From positions 768,001 through 832,000 of the forward strand of contig CAUEEP010000917.1 of assembly GCA_958450365.1 (NCBI GenBank): DNA of 64,000 nt, given 5' to 3'. Both the position numbers and the translations under genes were made by a program. The stretch comes from Mesorhabditis belari. Taxonomy: Eukaryota; Nematoda; Chromadorea; Rhabditida; Rhabditidae. The notes beneath the pieces were generated by a model, which saw only the letters and a program-made list of their open reading frames with translations, was not told the origin of the DNA and ran no database searches. Below are positions 53,854 through 63,814 of this stretch, one piece after another (the stretch's first letter is position 1; each line of letters starts with the position of its first letter).

Positions 53854-54915
53854 TCAAAACTCCATCTTTCCTGATTGCGGATGAACGTAGAAAGCGAAAA
53901 AATCCGTTGCGGTTTCGTAACCATCCGTGTATGTGTATGATCTAAGCATGTAGACACAATCCCTCCTCGAGTCAATGTTGCGTCGAAAACAATATCGAAA
54001 AATGACTGATTTCTCTGAGATCTCAAAATCGCCATCGTAATGCTTACGCCAGATTTCTTTCGCTATTTTGATGACTTTTTGCCGATCTTCCCCCTCGAGG
54101 CGCTTCATTCCAGGGCATCGCGAAAGAAAATCGACGATTCGGCCGTCGCTCTCCTGAGAATTCTCATGGCCATTCACATAAATACCCGCTTTGAAATTCA
54201 TGGTTGGGATCCCCTCTTCAACGATTGATTGCAAGACCTTTTCAAACCCATCATCGGCCCAGTATCCAGCGATTTGAAAGAATTTCAATGAAGTCTTGGC
54301 AAAAGCAGCGTAGTAGAAGTGAAACGCAGCAGCGGAAGTACAACGAAAACGGACTATTTCGCAGTCATTCATCTGATTTGCAATGAAATTCTCGAGATGT
54401 TCGCAAATCACTTGATTTTCTTTCAACAAATCAATGTTCACGTCAATATACGCGGATTCTGCAATCACCGAGCGGAAATTCTCAAGAAATTTCAGCAACA
54501 ACTCGTTCGTGTCCACAGAGAGGTGCAAATTTTTCACAGACTTCAATTGATTCAGAATCGCTGCGTTTTGGTCGCGGAATGGTTTGTCGAACCATGCCTG
54601 AAATTCGTTACACGAGTGGATCCGTTTGAACAATGGAAAGTGGAGAGTGGCATTAAGTTTGAGGTCGGAGTCATGGGGACAAGGAGCGATCCAAGTCCAA
54701 TGATTCCCAGGGCAGAACCGGTGCACGTGACGCCCAAAAACCCGCCAGGGTGTCCGCAGCAGAATCGATCGAAATCCTTCATCCTTCACATTCATCTTCA
54801 CCTTGACCAATTCAATCGCATCCTCCGGCCTCATTTGCTCCAAAACCTCCAGCTTTAGGTCATAGCATAGCTTCTGCATGGGGAATGACGTCAACTTTCG
54901 CATTTCAAATGACAT
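53854..54915 (-). CDS. F-box-like family protein, locus 9 (353 aa)
   Basis: Intact single exon from MSFEMRKL at 54915; the open frame continues upstream through the acceptor, which is not counted. Two in-frame insertions distinguish it: KMNVKDEG in place of NAG inside the F-box second half (five extra residues, around residue 40), and IFRYCFRRN in place of IFRRN (four extra). The first lies in the helix that would contact Skp1, so binding may be altered. Body blocks NQLKSVKNLHLSVDTNELLL, FYYAAFAKTSLKF and IVDFLSRCPGMKR are present; the C-terminus DCVYMLRSYTYTDGYETAT is close to locus 5. Confidence 0.8.
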   Translation of the reverse strand: MSFEMRKLTSFPMQKLCYDLKLEVLEQMRPEDAIELVKVKMNVKDEGFRSILLRTPWRVFGRHVHRFCPGNHWTWIAPCPHDSDLKLNATLHFPLFKRIHSCNEFQAWFDKPFRDQNAAILNQLKSVKNLHLSVDTNELLLKFLENFRSVIAESAYIDVNIDLLKENQVICEHLENFIANQMNDCEIVRFRCTSAAAFHFYYAAFAKTSLKFFQIAGYWADDGFEKVLQSIVEEGIPTMNFKAGIYVNGHENSQESDGRIVDFLSRCPGMKRLEGEDRQKVIKIAKEIWRKHYDGDFEISEKSVIFRYCFRRNIDSRRDCVYMLRSYTYTDGYETATDFFAFYVHPQSGKMEF

Positions 54916-55000
54916 TTTGTTTAGCGTCCGTCTACCTGTAAATAAAAAAAAATAATTGGATTTCCAAAACCAAGTCGGCAATTAGAATTAAAAGCTTTTA

Positions 55001-55345
55001 CAGGGTGTGTCATAATTAATCATAAATTTTACAGGAAAATCTTGAGTGGGTCTCCTGTAGCGGTGTCTATTATCTAACCGATAGGAGTTCACAAATATTT
55101 TAAACAAGCTTTCAAGCTTGGGAGCCACATCACGCCTGGCACCATGAGCCCCAAAACTAGGTTGTGTGCCAGGTTGAGCGCGACCGCGACAAAATTTTGC
55201 TATTTTAAAAAAATGTGAACTCCTATCGATTAGATAATGGGCACCGCTACAGGAGACCCGCTCCAAATTCACTCGTAAAATGTTTGTGAAAATCGGTGAT
55301 CATTTGACCGAGCTAAACCCCTCCGAGTGATTATGACGCACCCAG
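55001..55345. mobile_element. TA-flanked MITE upstream of F-box locus 9
   Basis: The element is 345 bp, CAGGGTGTGTCATAATTA to TTATGACGCACCCAG, then TA. About 50 bases next to the left end are deleted; inner pair at 55052 and about 55245. Confidence 0.8.
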
Positions 55346-56887
55346 TAGACAAGATTATCAACAATCTCTAGTTAACTACTACTGCTTACTAACCATAATC
55401 AGAATGAACATGAAAAATTTCAACCCCGCGCTATCATGACAGTAAAAAACCATTTTAAGCCATCTACGAATCCGAAAGCGAAAAGAAACTTCCGCTGACG
55501 CTATTAGATCTGAGTGTAATCAGTCTCAGTAATGGTTTGCTATAAAGATAACAACGTGGTACAACGCGAGCTCAGCCACGATACCCCGATCACTTCCCTC
55601 TACTACACTATCGACCATATCAGGCTAAACGTCGAATCGCAGAAGTTCGTGAGTTTGTTTTAGGGTTATGATCTAAATGCTTATACTTTTGTACAGCTTT
55701 CTTTTGCTTTGAGTTCTCTATAGGCAAGTAATATACACATTTTTAACTTGAAGGAATGTTCTTTTCCGAAAAAGCGGGGTAGAAATCAATCTTTTTTTGG
55801 TCAAAAATTAGCCAATTTCAAACTGCAACTTTACCCCTTCGAATCAAAAGAAAATGTGAGAAACGTTAACTTAATTTTGTTTAGCATCAGGGAGTTTCAT
55901 TATTCTATCAATTTAGGCCTATCGTCAGTACTAACGGAATTGAGGTTCTACACGGCTCCGATACACTCGCCTATACAAGCTTAGCACTGTCGCTTAAAAT
56001 GGGGAGTTTGAGAAGCCGTTGATCAGGTAAGATTTAACTAAACTCGACGCTTTTATTTGCCCGAGATCAAGATAAATATCAAGGTTATAAAATAATGCTA
56101 CTGCCTGACACTAAACAAAAGGAAAATGAGACACCAAAACACCTACGGGCCCTTTTAGAAAGCTTCACAAAAGCAAAAACATTTAGATCAAAACCCCGAA
56201 AACAAACTCACAAACTTCTGCGATTCGGTTGATATGGGCGAGGAGTGATGGGCGATAGTGGAATAGAATATAGTGGGGTGGAGTGGCCGGCGTGTCGTGG
56301 CTGAGCTCGCGTTGTACCCGAAATACGGTGGGTCAGCAGCACCATCTCTGCAAAAAAAAATATACAAGTTGGTAAGGATTTTTCGTTTTCGATAGTAACA
56401 ACAGGAAAAAAGTGAAAATAAAATAGGCACCGACTCGGGAAGGCTTGTAGAATGAATGACTGTTCCGAAAATTTCGCGCCTTTTTTACAAAATCATTAGC
56501 TGAATATTTTTTCCCTGAAGATACTCAGCTATCTGGCGAAACACTCGCTTGCCAATGGGTAATAATAGATTTGCCCATGGCTATAAAAAGAAAGAAAAGA
56601 TTTGCCAATGGTTTGAAGCCGGAGATACGGCGTTTTTGAATTTTCTTATCTTGTTTTCAAAAGGAAACTCGAATGTTTTTTGACGCGTTTGGGTAGTACG
56701 AAGTTGAAATTTTTCAGGGTTGTTCCTATCGTGGTTGAGGATTCTTATTAGGCGGAGTTATCTAGAGATAGAATGTTTAGAATTTTGAAAAAATGAAAGT
56801 AGCTTTTTCTAGAAATTTGTCGCCAAAGGCAAATTATTTATTTGATATTGTAGTGGGTAAAACCCCACTTCCCCCAGTTTTTTTAGG
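55346..56887 (+). repeat. Module F copy 7
   Basis: The conserved ORF (56047-56232) is open but starts with ACG where others have ATG. Inverted arms at about 55561-55702 and 56158-56316 read the same exon-like text in opposite directions, each ending in a GTGAGT donor (GAATCGCAGAAGTTnGTGAG). Third part to 56880. Confidence 0.55.
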
Positions 56888-57044
56888 ATGGAGGATCGAT
56901 TTGCTGAGACCTTCACGCAATATCGATCTCATTTGAATGACTTTTTTTTAGTTTCACGGAGAAATCAGACATTTTTCGACGGGACATTGACTCGAGGAGG
57001 GATTGTGTCTAGGTGTTTGGATCACACATATACACGGAAGATTT
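56888..57044 (+). pseudogene. F-box family 3' fragment
   Basis: Starts ATGGAGGATCGATTTGCTGA, runs through CATTTGAATGACTTTTTTTTAG and the TEKSDIFR/IDSRRDC codons, and ends in ATATACACGG before mariner sequence. Confidence 0.6.
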
Positions 57045-57700
57045 GACTTATACAACTCATTTAACAAGCGCTTGAATGAGCGCTAGTCGACATCTCTCCG
57101 GCGAATCTGTCATTTGACGGTTTCTCTACATGAAAAGTTTTTCTCAGTCAAATTTGTGGTAATTTTGTCCAAAAAAAATGTTTTCAACAAATTGCCAGCG
57201 CCAGAGAAGCTGATATAAAGAGATACGCATATGAACCAACTATCGCAAATACTCATTTTCTTTGCTCCTCCAAAAGGAGCTTGACATCAACTTAAATTTT
57301 GGTGTTTCCAGTTCAGCCAAAACACTTAAGTGTGATTCTTAATGTTATTAAGTGATTTTAAACGCTATTTTTGCATTGACTACAGTGTATTAACTGGTGG
57401 TGAAACGGTGTATTAGCGAACTATCAACATCAACAACAACAACAACATTTTTGCCCAAAAAAGATCTATCAACATCGTTTGAGTCTTTGGATTTGGAATT
57501 GGCATTTGACCCTTCCTGAGCCATTGTCTTTTTCGAGAAGTGTTATCGAAGTGAATCCACTTCTCGTCCATCGTCAAGATATTCTCTTTTTGCAACAAGG
57601 CTCATCGAAACGCGTGCTCCTAGATTCTCGGTGCTCAATACTTGTATCACCCATCCTCTATTACAATTGTTCTTGACGATTATTTCCAAATGGCGGAAAT
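57045..57700 (-). mobile_element. Mariner fossil, partial
   Basis: 57045-57380 is the mariner 3' noncoding part without its terminal repeat. The joint GGTGGTGAAACGGTGTATTAG at 57398 is the same as at 33280. A CAA microsatellite lies at 57430-57448. The minus strand (57680-57475) encodes ILTMDEKWIHFDNTSRKRQW with the first catalytic Asp. Confidence 0.75.
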
Positions 57701-58117
57701 AGGAAATTCATCATAGAGTGGACTCCTCCTGAAAATCGGTGGTATCTCGTTGACAAACTTTAAGATGACTTACACTTGGATAGTTTCGAAATCCAAATGA
57801 TTCAGCGATCATTTCTAGATATTGCACACACACAAAACACAAAATCCATGTGCAAGAGTCAAAGAGCAACGAGATGTCGATCAAAGGACCTTACCGAAAT
57901 CTGGTTTTCGGTCCTTCTGACGCAAAAATTTCGTCAACATTTTTGAGCTGTCAAGATCGTCAAGATCTTGACAGCCTGGGAAACCGGAGATCTTGACTCT
58001 CCAAAGCAGATCTGCCTCGGAAACTTCGAATTCGATTCTAAAAAGCGTAAAAATAAAGTAAGTATCCAAGAGCGCAAATATACAAAAGAAAATCAAATAA
58101 GTTTTCTAGATTAAAAA
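57701..58117 (-). repeat. Module C copy 4, left part
   Basis: Collinear with 9540-9957 (GTGGACTCCTCCTGAAAATCG; GAAATCTGGTTTTCGGTCC). Interrupted by the foldback element, resuming at 58562. Confidence 0.6.
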
Positions 58118-58126
58118 CAATAAAAC

Positions 58127-58552
58127 GGGGGTGGGACAAATGCGACCTTTTTTTTGCGCACCTGGACATTTGCGCACCTTTTTGCTGGAAAAGGCCTTAG
58201 GAAAGACCGTAGAGCTTCGAAAATATTTCGAAAATTTTTTCATATAAGGGAATCGTATGCGTAGATTCCGAATTTCGACAAATCGGACCTCGCTGACACA
58301 TCAAATTTGGGTTAAAAGGCAAAAACTACGCAACCACTTACTTTCCGCAGTTTTTGCCTTTTAGCCCAAATTTGACGTGTCAGCGAGGTCTGATTTGTCG
58401 AAATTCGGAATCTACGCATACGATTCCCTTATATGGAAGTATTTTCGAAATATTTTCGAAGTTCTACGGTCTTTCCTAAGGCCTTTTCCAGCAAAAAAAA
58501 GGTGCGCAAATGTCCAGGTGCGCAAAAAAAAGGTCGCATTTGTCCCACCCCC
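58127..58552. mobile_element. Perfect-looking foldback element, 426 bp, 9-bp target duplication
   Basis: The two halves are inverted copies over about 200 bp (GGGGGTGGGACAAATGCGACC at the left; complement at the right) with a short centre near 58330. CAATAAAAC is present on both sides (58118-58126 and 58553-58561). Two paralogous module C copies show the site unfilled (near 9955 and 33945: AACAATAGAACATTTAG). No coding capacity. Confidence 0.9.
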
Positions 58553-58561
58553 CAATAAAAC

Positions 58562-59585
58562 ATTTAGAACAAAAAATAGAACACCGACGGGATTTTTTTC
58601 CTTTCCGATCTTTCTTTTGCATCAACCTAGTAGTTGGAGTTTCTTGTTTGAGATTGAAGATGAGAATTGGCAGAGCCAACAAAATGAATAACAAACAAAA
58701 TGAATAGCGCCAATCGATTCGCCGATTCAAATTTCTTTCATACATTCAAACTAAAGTCTTTTTGGTTAAATCTAGTAAGCAGAGGATTTAAATGGATCCA
58801 ATTTGGTGGAAAGTCTCGAAACTGGTCTAGAATATTGATATCATTACAGAATTACAGTAGAATACGATTTCTCAGAGAGTTTTTCGATTCTCTTTGATCC
58901 TCCTTGCTTCTCAAACTCTTTAAGCCCCAAAATTTCAATAAAATTTCAGCAACTACGATCGGAAAGTCGGCAAGAATAAGCTAAATCACGAAGAAACGCG
59001 AAATTTTTGTCTTTCTGTAAATATTGATTTGAATAAACTTTCCGAAAAGCTAAAAAATCATCAATTTTTCCAAGAATGACAGCGATTTTCTCAAAAACTA
59101 TCCATGAAAAAGAAAAAATTTCTAAAATCTTTGTATTATTAGAAATGAATCGGGGATTTTGGTTTTTTTAACCCCGCCTTTATATCTTGCCCGGTTACTA
59201 TTTTCCAAAAATTTTCAAAAGAAAAACATTTCCGGAAGTGACGGGCGTTCAAAGGGTGACGATCCGTTTGAAGTGCCCGAAAACTACGAGGACAAGGAGT
59301 TCAGAAAACATAGCAATCCCTTCAATCGATGTGTATTCCATTCCTATTATTTTCGCTAACTTTTTTATTTCACTCTTTCTCGGCTATTTACAAAGCTTTA
59401 TTTTTTATACGAAACAAAAAATACACCCTTGTCAAATAATAATCATGTATCGAAACAAAGAGTCATACTTGTCAATTTCTGCTCCAGTTGCATGGGCAAT
59501 ATCGAAAATGGATAATTGGATTAAATCAATGACAATGTGACCATGACATAATAAAAGCACTAAAACTGTATCAAGATAAAAACTC
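58562..59585. repeat. Module C copy 4 right part, E tail and F-box locus 10 tail
   Basis: 58562-58735 (-) holds the membrane-segment ORF remnant (YSFCLLFILLALPILIFNL intact). 58736-59190 is the E tail. 59200-59585 is the F-box tail with TTTATT at 59397-59402. Confidence 0.55.
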
Positions 59586-60608
59586 TCAGAGCTCCATCTT
59601 TTCCGATTGCGGATGAACGTAGAAAGCAAAAAACTGCGTTAAAGTTCCGTAACAATTCCCGTATCTGTATGATCGAAGCATGTAGACACAATCCTTCCTC
59701 GAGTCAATATTTCGTCGAAAAATGTGTGATTTCTCCGTCAAATCAAAATGGTAATTCCCATTCTTATCCCAGATCTCTTTCGCGATTTTGATGACTTTTT
59801 GCTTATTTTCCCCGTCGAAACGCTTCATTCCCGGGAATCGCGAAAGAAAATCGACGATTCGGCAATGCCTCTCCTGAGAACCATCGTGATTCAAATAAAT
59901 AGCCGCTTTCAAATTCTTGCTTGGGATCCCCTTTTCAACGATTGATTGCACGACCTTTTCAAACCCATCAGCGGCCAAGTATATTCCAGTGATTTCCAAG
60001 AATTTTATTGAAGTCTTGGCAAAAGCAGCGCAGTAAAAGTGAAACGCAGTAGCGGAAGCACAACGAACACGGACTCTTGGGCCGTCATTCGTCTGATTTG
60101 CAATGAAATTCTCGAAATGTTCGCTGATCACTTGATTTTCTTCAAACAAATCAATGTTCACGTCAATATTCGCGTATTCTCCAATCTCCGAGCGGAAATT
60201 CTCAAGAAATTTCAGCAACAACTCGTTCGTGTCCACAGAGAGGTTCAAATGTTTCACAGAGTTCAAGCGATTAAGAATCGCCGCGTTCTGGGCGGGGAAT
60301 CGTTCGTCAAATACGTCACACGAGTGGATTCGTTTGAACAATGGAAAGTGGCGAGCGACATTAAGCGTGAGCCAGGAGTCATGGGGACGATGATCGATCC
60401 AAATCCACTCATTCCAAGAGCGGAACCGGTGCACGTGACGTCCAAAAACTAGCCAGGGTGTCCTCAGCAGAATCGATCGAAATCCTACATTCACCTTGAC
60501 CAATTCGACCGTATCTTCTGGCCTCATTTGCCCCAAGACCTCCAGTTCTAGGTCATAGCATAGCTTCTGCATGGGGAATGACGTCAACTTTCGCATTTCA
60601 AACGACAT
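59586..60608 (-). CDS. F-box-like family protein, locus 10 (340 aa)
   Basis: Intact single exon from MSFEMRKL at 60608, with the acceptor just upstream (CTGTACAT on plus, i.e. TGTACAG, a one-base variant of TTTACAG). F-box at residues 11-48 (RPEDTVELVKVNVGFRSILL). About seven residues are missing at SCDVFDERF compared with SCDVFQAWFDQPFRD in locus 1. FANQTNDGPRVRVRC replaces the usual QMNDCEKV block, the largest change in the body. IVDFLSRFPGMKRFDG is intact; the C-terminus reads DCVYMLRSYRYGNCYGTLT then FFAFYVHPQSEKMEL. The MITE upstream is complete. Confidence 0.8.
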   Translation of the reverse strand: MSFEMRKLTSFPMQKLCYDLELEVLGQMRPEDTVELVKVNVGFRSILLRTPWLVFGRHVHRFRSWNEWIWIDHRPHDSWLTLNVARHFPLFKRIHSCDVFDERFPAQNAAILNRLNSVKHLNLSVDTNELLLKFLENFRSEIGEYANIDVNIDLFEENQVISEHFENFIANQTNDGPRVRVRCASATAFHFYCAAFAKTSIKFLEITGIYLAADGFEKVVQSIVEKGIPSKNLKAAIYLNHDGSQERHCRIVDFLSRFPGMKRFDGENKQKVIKIAKEIWDKNGNYHFDLTEKSHIFRRNIDSRKDCVYMLRSYRYGNCYGTLTQFFAFYVHPQSEKMEL

Positions 60609-60690
60609 TTTGTTTGGCGTCCGTCTACCTGTACATAAAAAACAATTCGATTTCCAAAACCAAGTCGGCAATTAGAATTAAAAGCTTTTA

Positions 60691-61063
60691 CAGGGTGTGT
60701 CATAATTCATCATAATCACTTTAATGTAGCTCATTCAAAAGGTAAACGATTCCCACAAAAATTTTCCGTGGGTCTCCTGTAGCGGTGTCTATTATCTCAC
60801 CGATAGAAGTTCACAAATATTTTAAACAAGCTCTCAAGGTTGGGAGTCACACTATGCCTGGCAGCATGAGTCCCAAAACTATGTGCCAGGTTGAGCCCGA
60901 CCCCGAAAGCTGAAAACCCATTTAAAAAAATTGTAACTCCTATCGATTAGGTAATCCTTCGGCCCCCGCTCCAAATTCCCTCGTAAAATGTTCGTGAAAA
61001 TCGGTGATTATTTGACTGAGCTAGACCCTCCACGGTGATCATGAATAATTATGACGCACCCTG
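60691..61063. mobile_element. TA-flanked MITE upstream of F-box locus 10
   Basis: The element is 373 bp, CAGGGTGTGTCATAATTC to TAATTATGACGCACCCTG. The left TTTA remains; the right TA is changed to CA. The inner pair is at 60777 and about 60945. Confidence 0.8.
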
Positions 61064-62740
61064 CAGACAAGATTCTCAACAATCTCAAGTTAACTACTAC
61101 TGCTTACTAACCATAATCAGAATGAACATGAAAAATTTCAACCCGGAGCTATCAAGATACTAAAAACCATTTTAAGCAGTCTATGAATCCGAAAAAATAA
61201 GTTTTTCAATTTTTGACCGTAGAACACAAAAATGTGAAAAGCGAAAAGAAACTTCCGCTCACGCTATTAGATGTGAGTGTAATCAGTCTCATTAATGGCT
61301 ATCTATAAAGACAACAACCTCGTACAACGGGAGATCAGCCACAATACGCTGACCACTTCCCTCTACCACACTATCGACCATATCAGGTTAAACGTCGAAT
61401 CGCAGAAGTTCGTGAGTTTGTTTTAGGGTTATGATCTAAATGCTTATGATTTTGTACAGCTTTCTTATGATTTTGTACAGCTTTCTTTTGCTTCTGCACA
61501 GCTTTCTTTTGCTTTGAGTTGCCCGCTCTATAGGCAAGTCATATACACAACGCTTTTTAACCTAAAGGAATGCACTTTTTCGGAAAAGCGCGGAAGAATT
61601 CAATCTTTTTTTGGTCAAAAATTAGCAAATTTCAAACTGTAACTTACCCCTTCGGATCAAAACAAAATATGCGATACGTTAACTTCATTTTGTTTAGCAT
61701 CAGGGAGTTTCATTATTCTATCAATTTAGGCCTATCCTCAGTACCGACGGATTTGAGGTTCTACACGGCACCGATACACAGCTCAGCACTGTCGCTTAAA
61801 ATGGAGAGTTTGAGAAGCTGTTGATCAGGTAAGATTTAACTAAACTCGACGCATTTTTCAAGATAAATATCAAAGGTATAAAATAATGCAACTGCCCGAG
61901 GCTAAACAAAAGGAAAATGAAACAACAAAACACCTCCAGGCCATTTTAGAAAGCTTCACAAAAGCAAAAACATTTAGATCCAAACCCCGAAAACAAACTC
62001 ACAAACTTCTGCGATTCGGTTGATATGGGCGAGGAGTGATGGGCGATAGTGGAATATAGTGGGGTGGAGTGGCCGGCGTGTCGTGGCTAAGCTCGCGTTG
62101 TACCCGAAATACGGTGGGTCAGCAGCACCATCTCTGGAAAAAAAATATTAACAAGTTGATAAGGGGTTTTCATTATAAATAGTTAAAACAGGAAAGAGTG
62201 AAAATCAAATAGGCACCCACTCGGGAGGAGCTTGTAGGATGAATGACTATTCCGAAAATTTCGCGCCTTTTCTACAAAATCTTTAGCTGAGTATCCTTCC
62301 TTGAAGATACTCAGCTAACTGGCAAAACCCTCGCTTGCTAATGGGTAATAATAGATTTGCCCATGGCCATAAAAAGAAAGGAAAGATTTGCCAATGGTTT
62401 GGAGCCGGAGATACGGCGATTTTTGCATTCTCTTTTCTTGCTTTCAAGAGGAAACTCGAATGTTTTTTGACGCGTTTGCGTAGTACGAAGTTGGAAGTCA
62501 GGCGGAGTTATCTAGAGATAGAATGTTTGGAATTTTGTCTAGAAGCTTTAAACTCCGATTCTCTGGTTTTTCCGAAATTGTAATTGTTTTTTTAATTTTT
62601 CACATCCTTGCAAACTGGATGTCACCCAACAATCTAAATGTCGTAGCCGATTGTGAATGAAAGTAGCTTTTTCTAGAAATTTGTCGTCAAAGGCAAATTA
62701 TTTTTTTGATGTTACAAAATTATAAAACCCCAATTCCCCC
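61064..62740 (+). repeat. Module F copy 8
   Basis: Full length. A 27-base direct repeat occurs at 61446-61500 (TATGATTTTGTACAGCTTTCTT twice, then a CTTCTGCACAG variant). The conserved ORF lost its start region by a deletion at about 61853. Third part with GCCAATGGTTTGGAGCCGG to 62735. Confidence 0.55.
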
Positions 62741-62910
62741 AGTTCGAGTACGGATCGGCAACTTTCCCATTTCGACCCAAAATGTTTTGAACGATAGTAC
62801 GTTGCTAGTTACCACTTGTTAATCATGCGTTATACTTTCGAACAAAGTTTAGGAGTTTTCACGTTTTTAACTTTTGTCTTTTATATTTTCATCGGACTAA
62901 ATTTTCTTTT
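62741..62910. repeat. Module G copy 2
   Basis: Matches 14720-14891. Here it continues into an F-box 3' fragment, the arrangement without a Merlin insertion. Confidence 0.6.
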
Positions 62911-63360
62911 TATGATGGAGGATCGATTTGCTGAAACCTTCACGCAATATCAATCTCATTTGAATGACTTTTTTTTAGTTTCACGGAGAAATCAGACATT
63001 TTTGACGGAACATTGACTCGAGGAGGGATTGTGTCTACATGTTTGAATCATGCATAGACACGGATGATATAGATTCCGGAACCACAGAATTCTTCGCTTT
63101 CTACGTTCGTAAAAGATCGGAAAAGATGGCAAAGGCAAATTATTTATTTGATGTTGTAATGGGTAAAACCCCACTTCCCCCGGTTCTTTTTAGGATGGAG
63201 GATCGATTTGCTGAAACCTTCACGCAATATCGATCTCATTTGAATGACTTTTTTTTAGTTTCACGGAGAAATCCGACATTTTTCGACGGAACATTGACTC
63301 GAGGAGGGATTGTGTCTTGTCTCCGCAATCGGAAAAGATGGAGCTTTGAGAGTTTGACTC
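62911..63360 (+). pseudogene. Two tandem F-box family 3' fragments
   Basis: Both start ATGGAGGATCGATTTGCTGA (62913 and 63195) and run through the TTTTTTTTAG tract into the TEKSDIFR/TLTRGGIV region. The first keeps DIDSGTTEFFAFYVR; the second stops at CCGCAATCGGAAAAGATGG. The spacer (63125-63190, GGCAAATTATTTATTTGATG) is the end of module F, so the pair arose by tandem duplication. The frame 63039-63428 is chimeric and not called. Confidence 0.6.
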
Positions 63361-63814
63361 TCCGAGGCAGATCATCACGACAAGTCTCGTCTCTAGACAG
63401 CAAAATATGCAAAAGTCGGTTATTTTGACTCCTGGATGGGCTACAGTGCTCATATTGTTACAGTAGATTGCCAGTAGATTGCTAGAGTCCTATGGCACTG
63501 CTTTAGAGTTTAGAGTTTAGATCCGAGCCTCACTGTGCGAATGCGGGTGTGAAGGCGGGGGTTCTCCTCAAGCAACAAGCCTACATCTAGGCGGAATTGC
63601 GAGTGATTTTGAAGTCGATTTTGAGTAAATTTGATGTTCGGTGGAGTTGAATTGTGAAAATGATAGGAAAAAATGCAAATATTACGGACTGAACAGATTC
63701 TTCAGAGGAAACACCGTCAACGCGCCCGTCCACTACGTTGACCTCATCGCTGACTGTAATTCGATTGCCAAGGCTCAGCGTGAGTTGAGAAGCGTTCAGG
63801 ATTTGGTCATGAGA
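63361..63814 (-). repeat. Module C copy 5, partial
   Basis: Contains GTCTCGTCTCTAGACAGC and the DERVGGVSS region (complement of 63690-63750). A joint at about 63365 follows the last F-box fragment. Confidence 0.5.

Noticed and set aside
63039..63428. 129-codon ORF near the window end
   Set aside because: It is a chimera of two F-box 3' fragments, module F tail and module C joined by chance in one frame.
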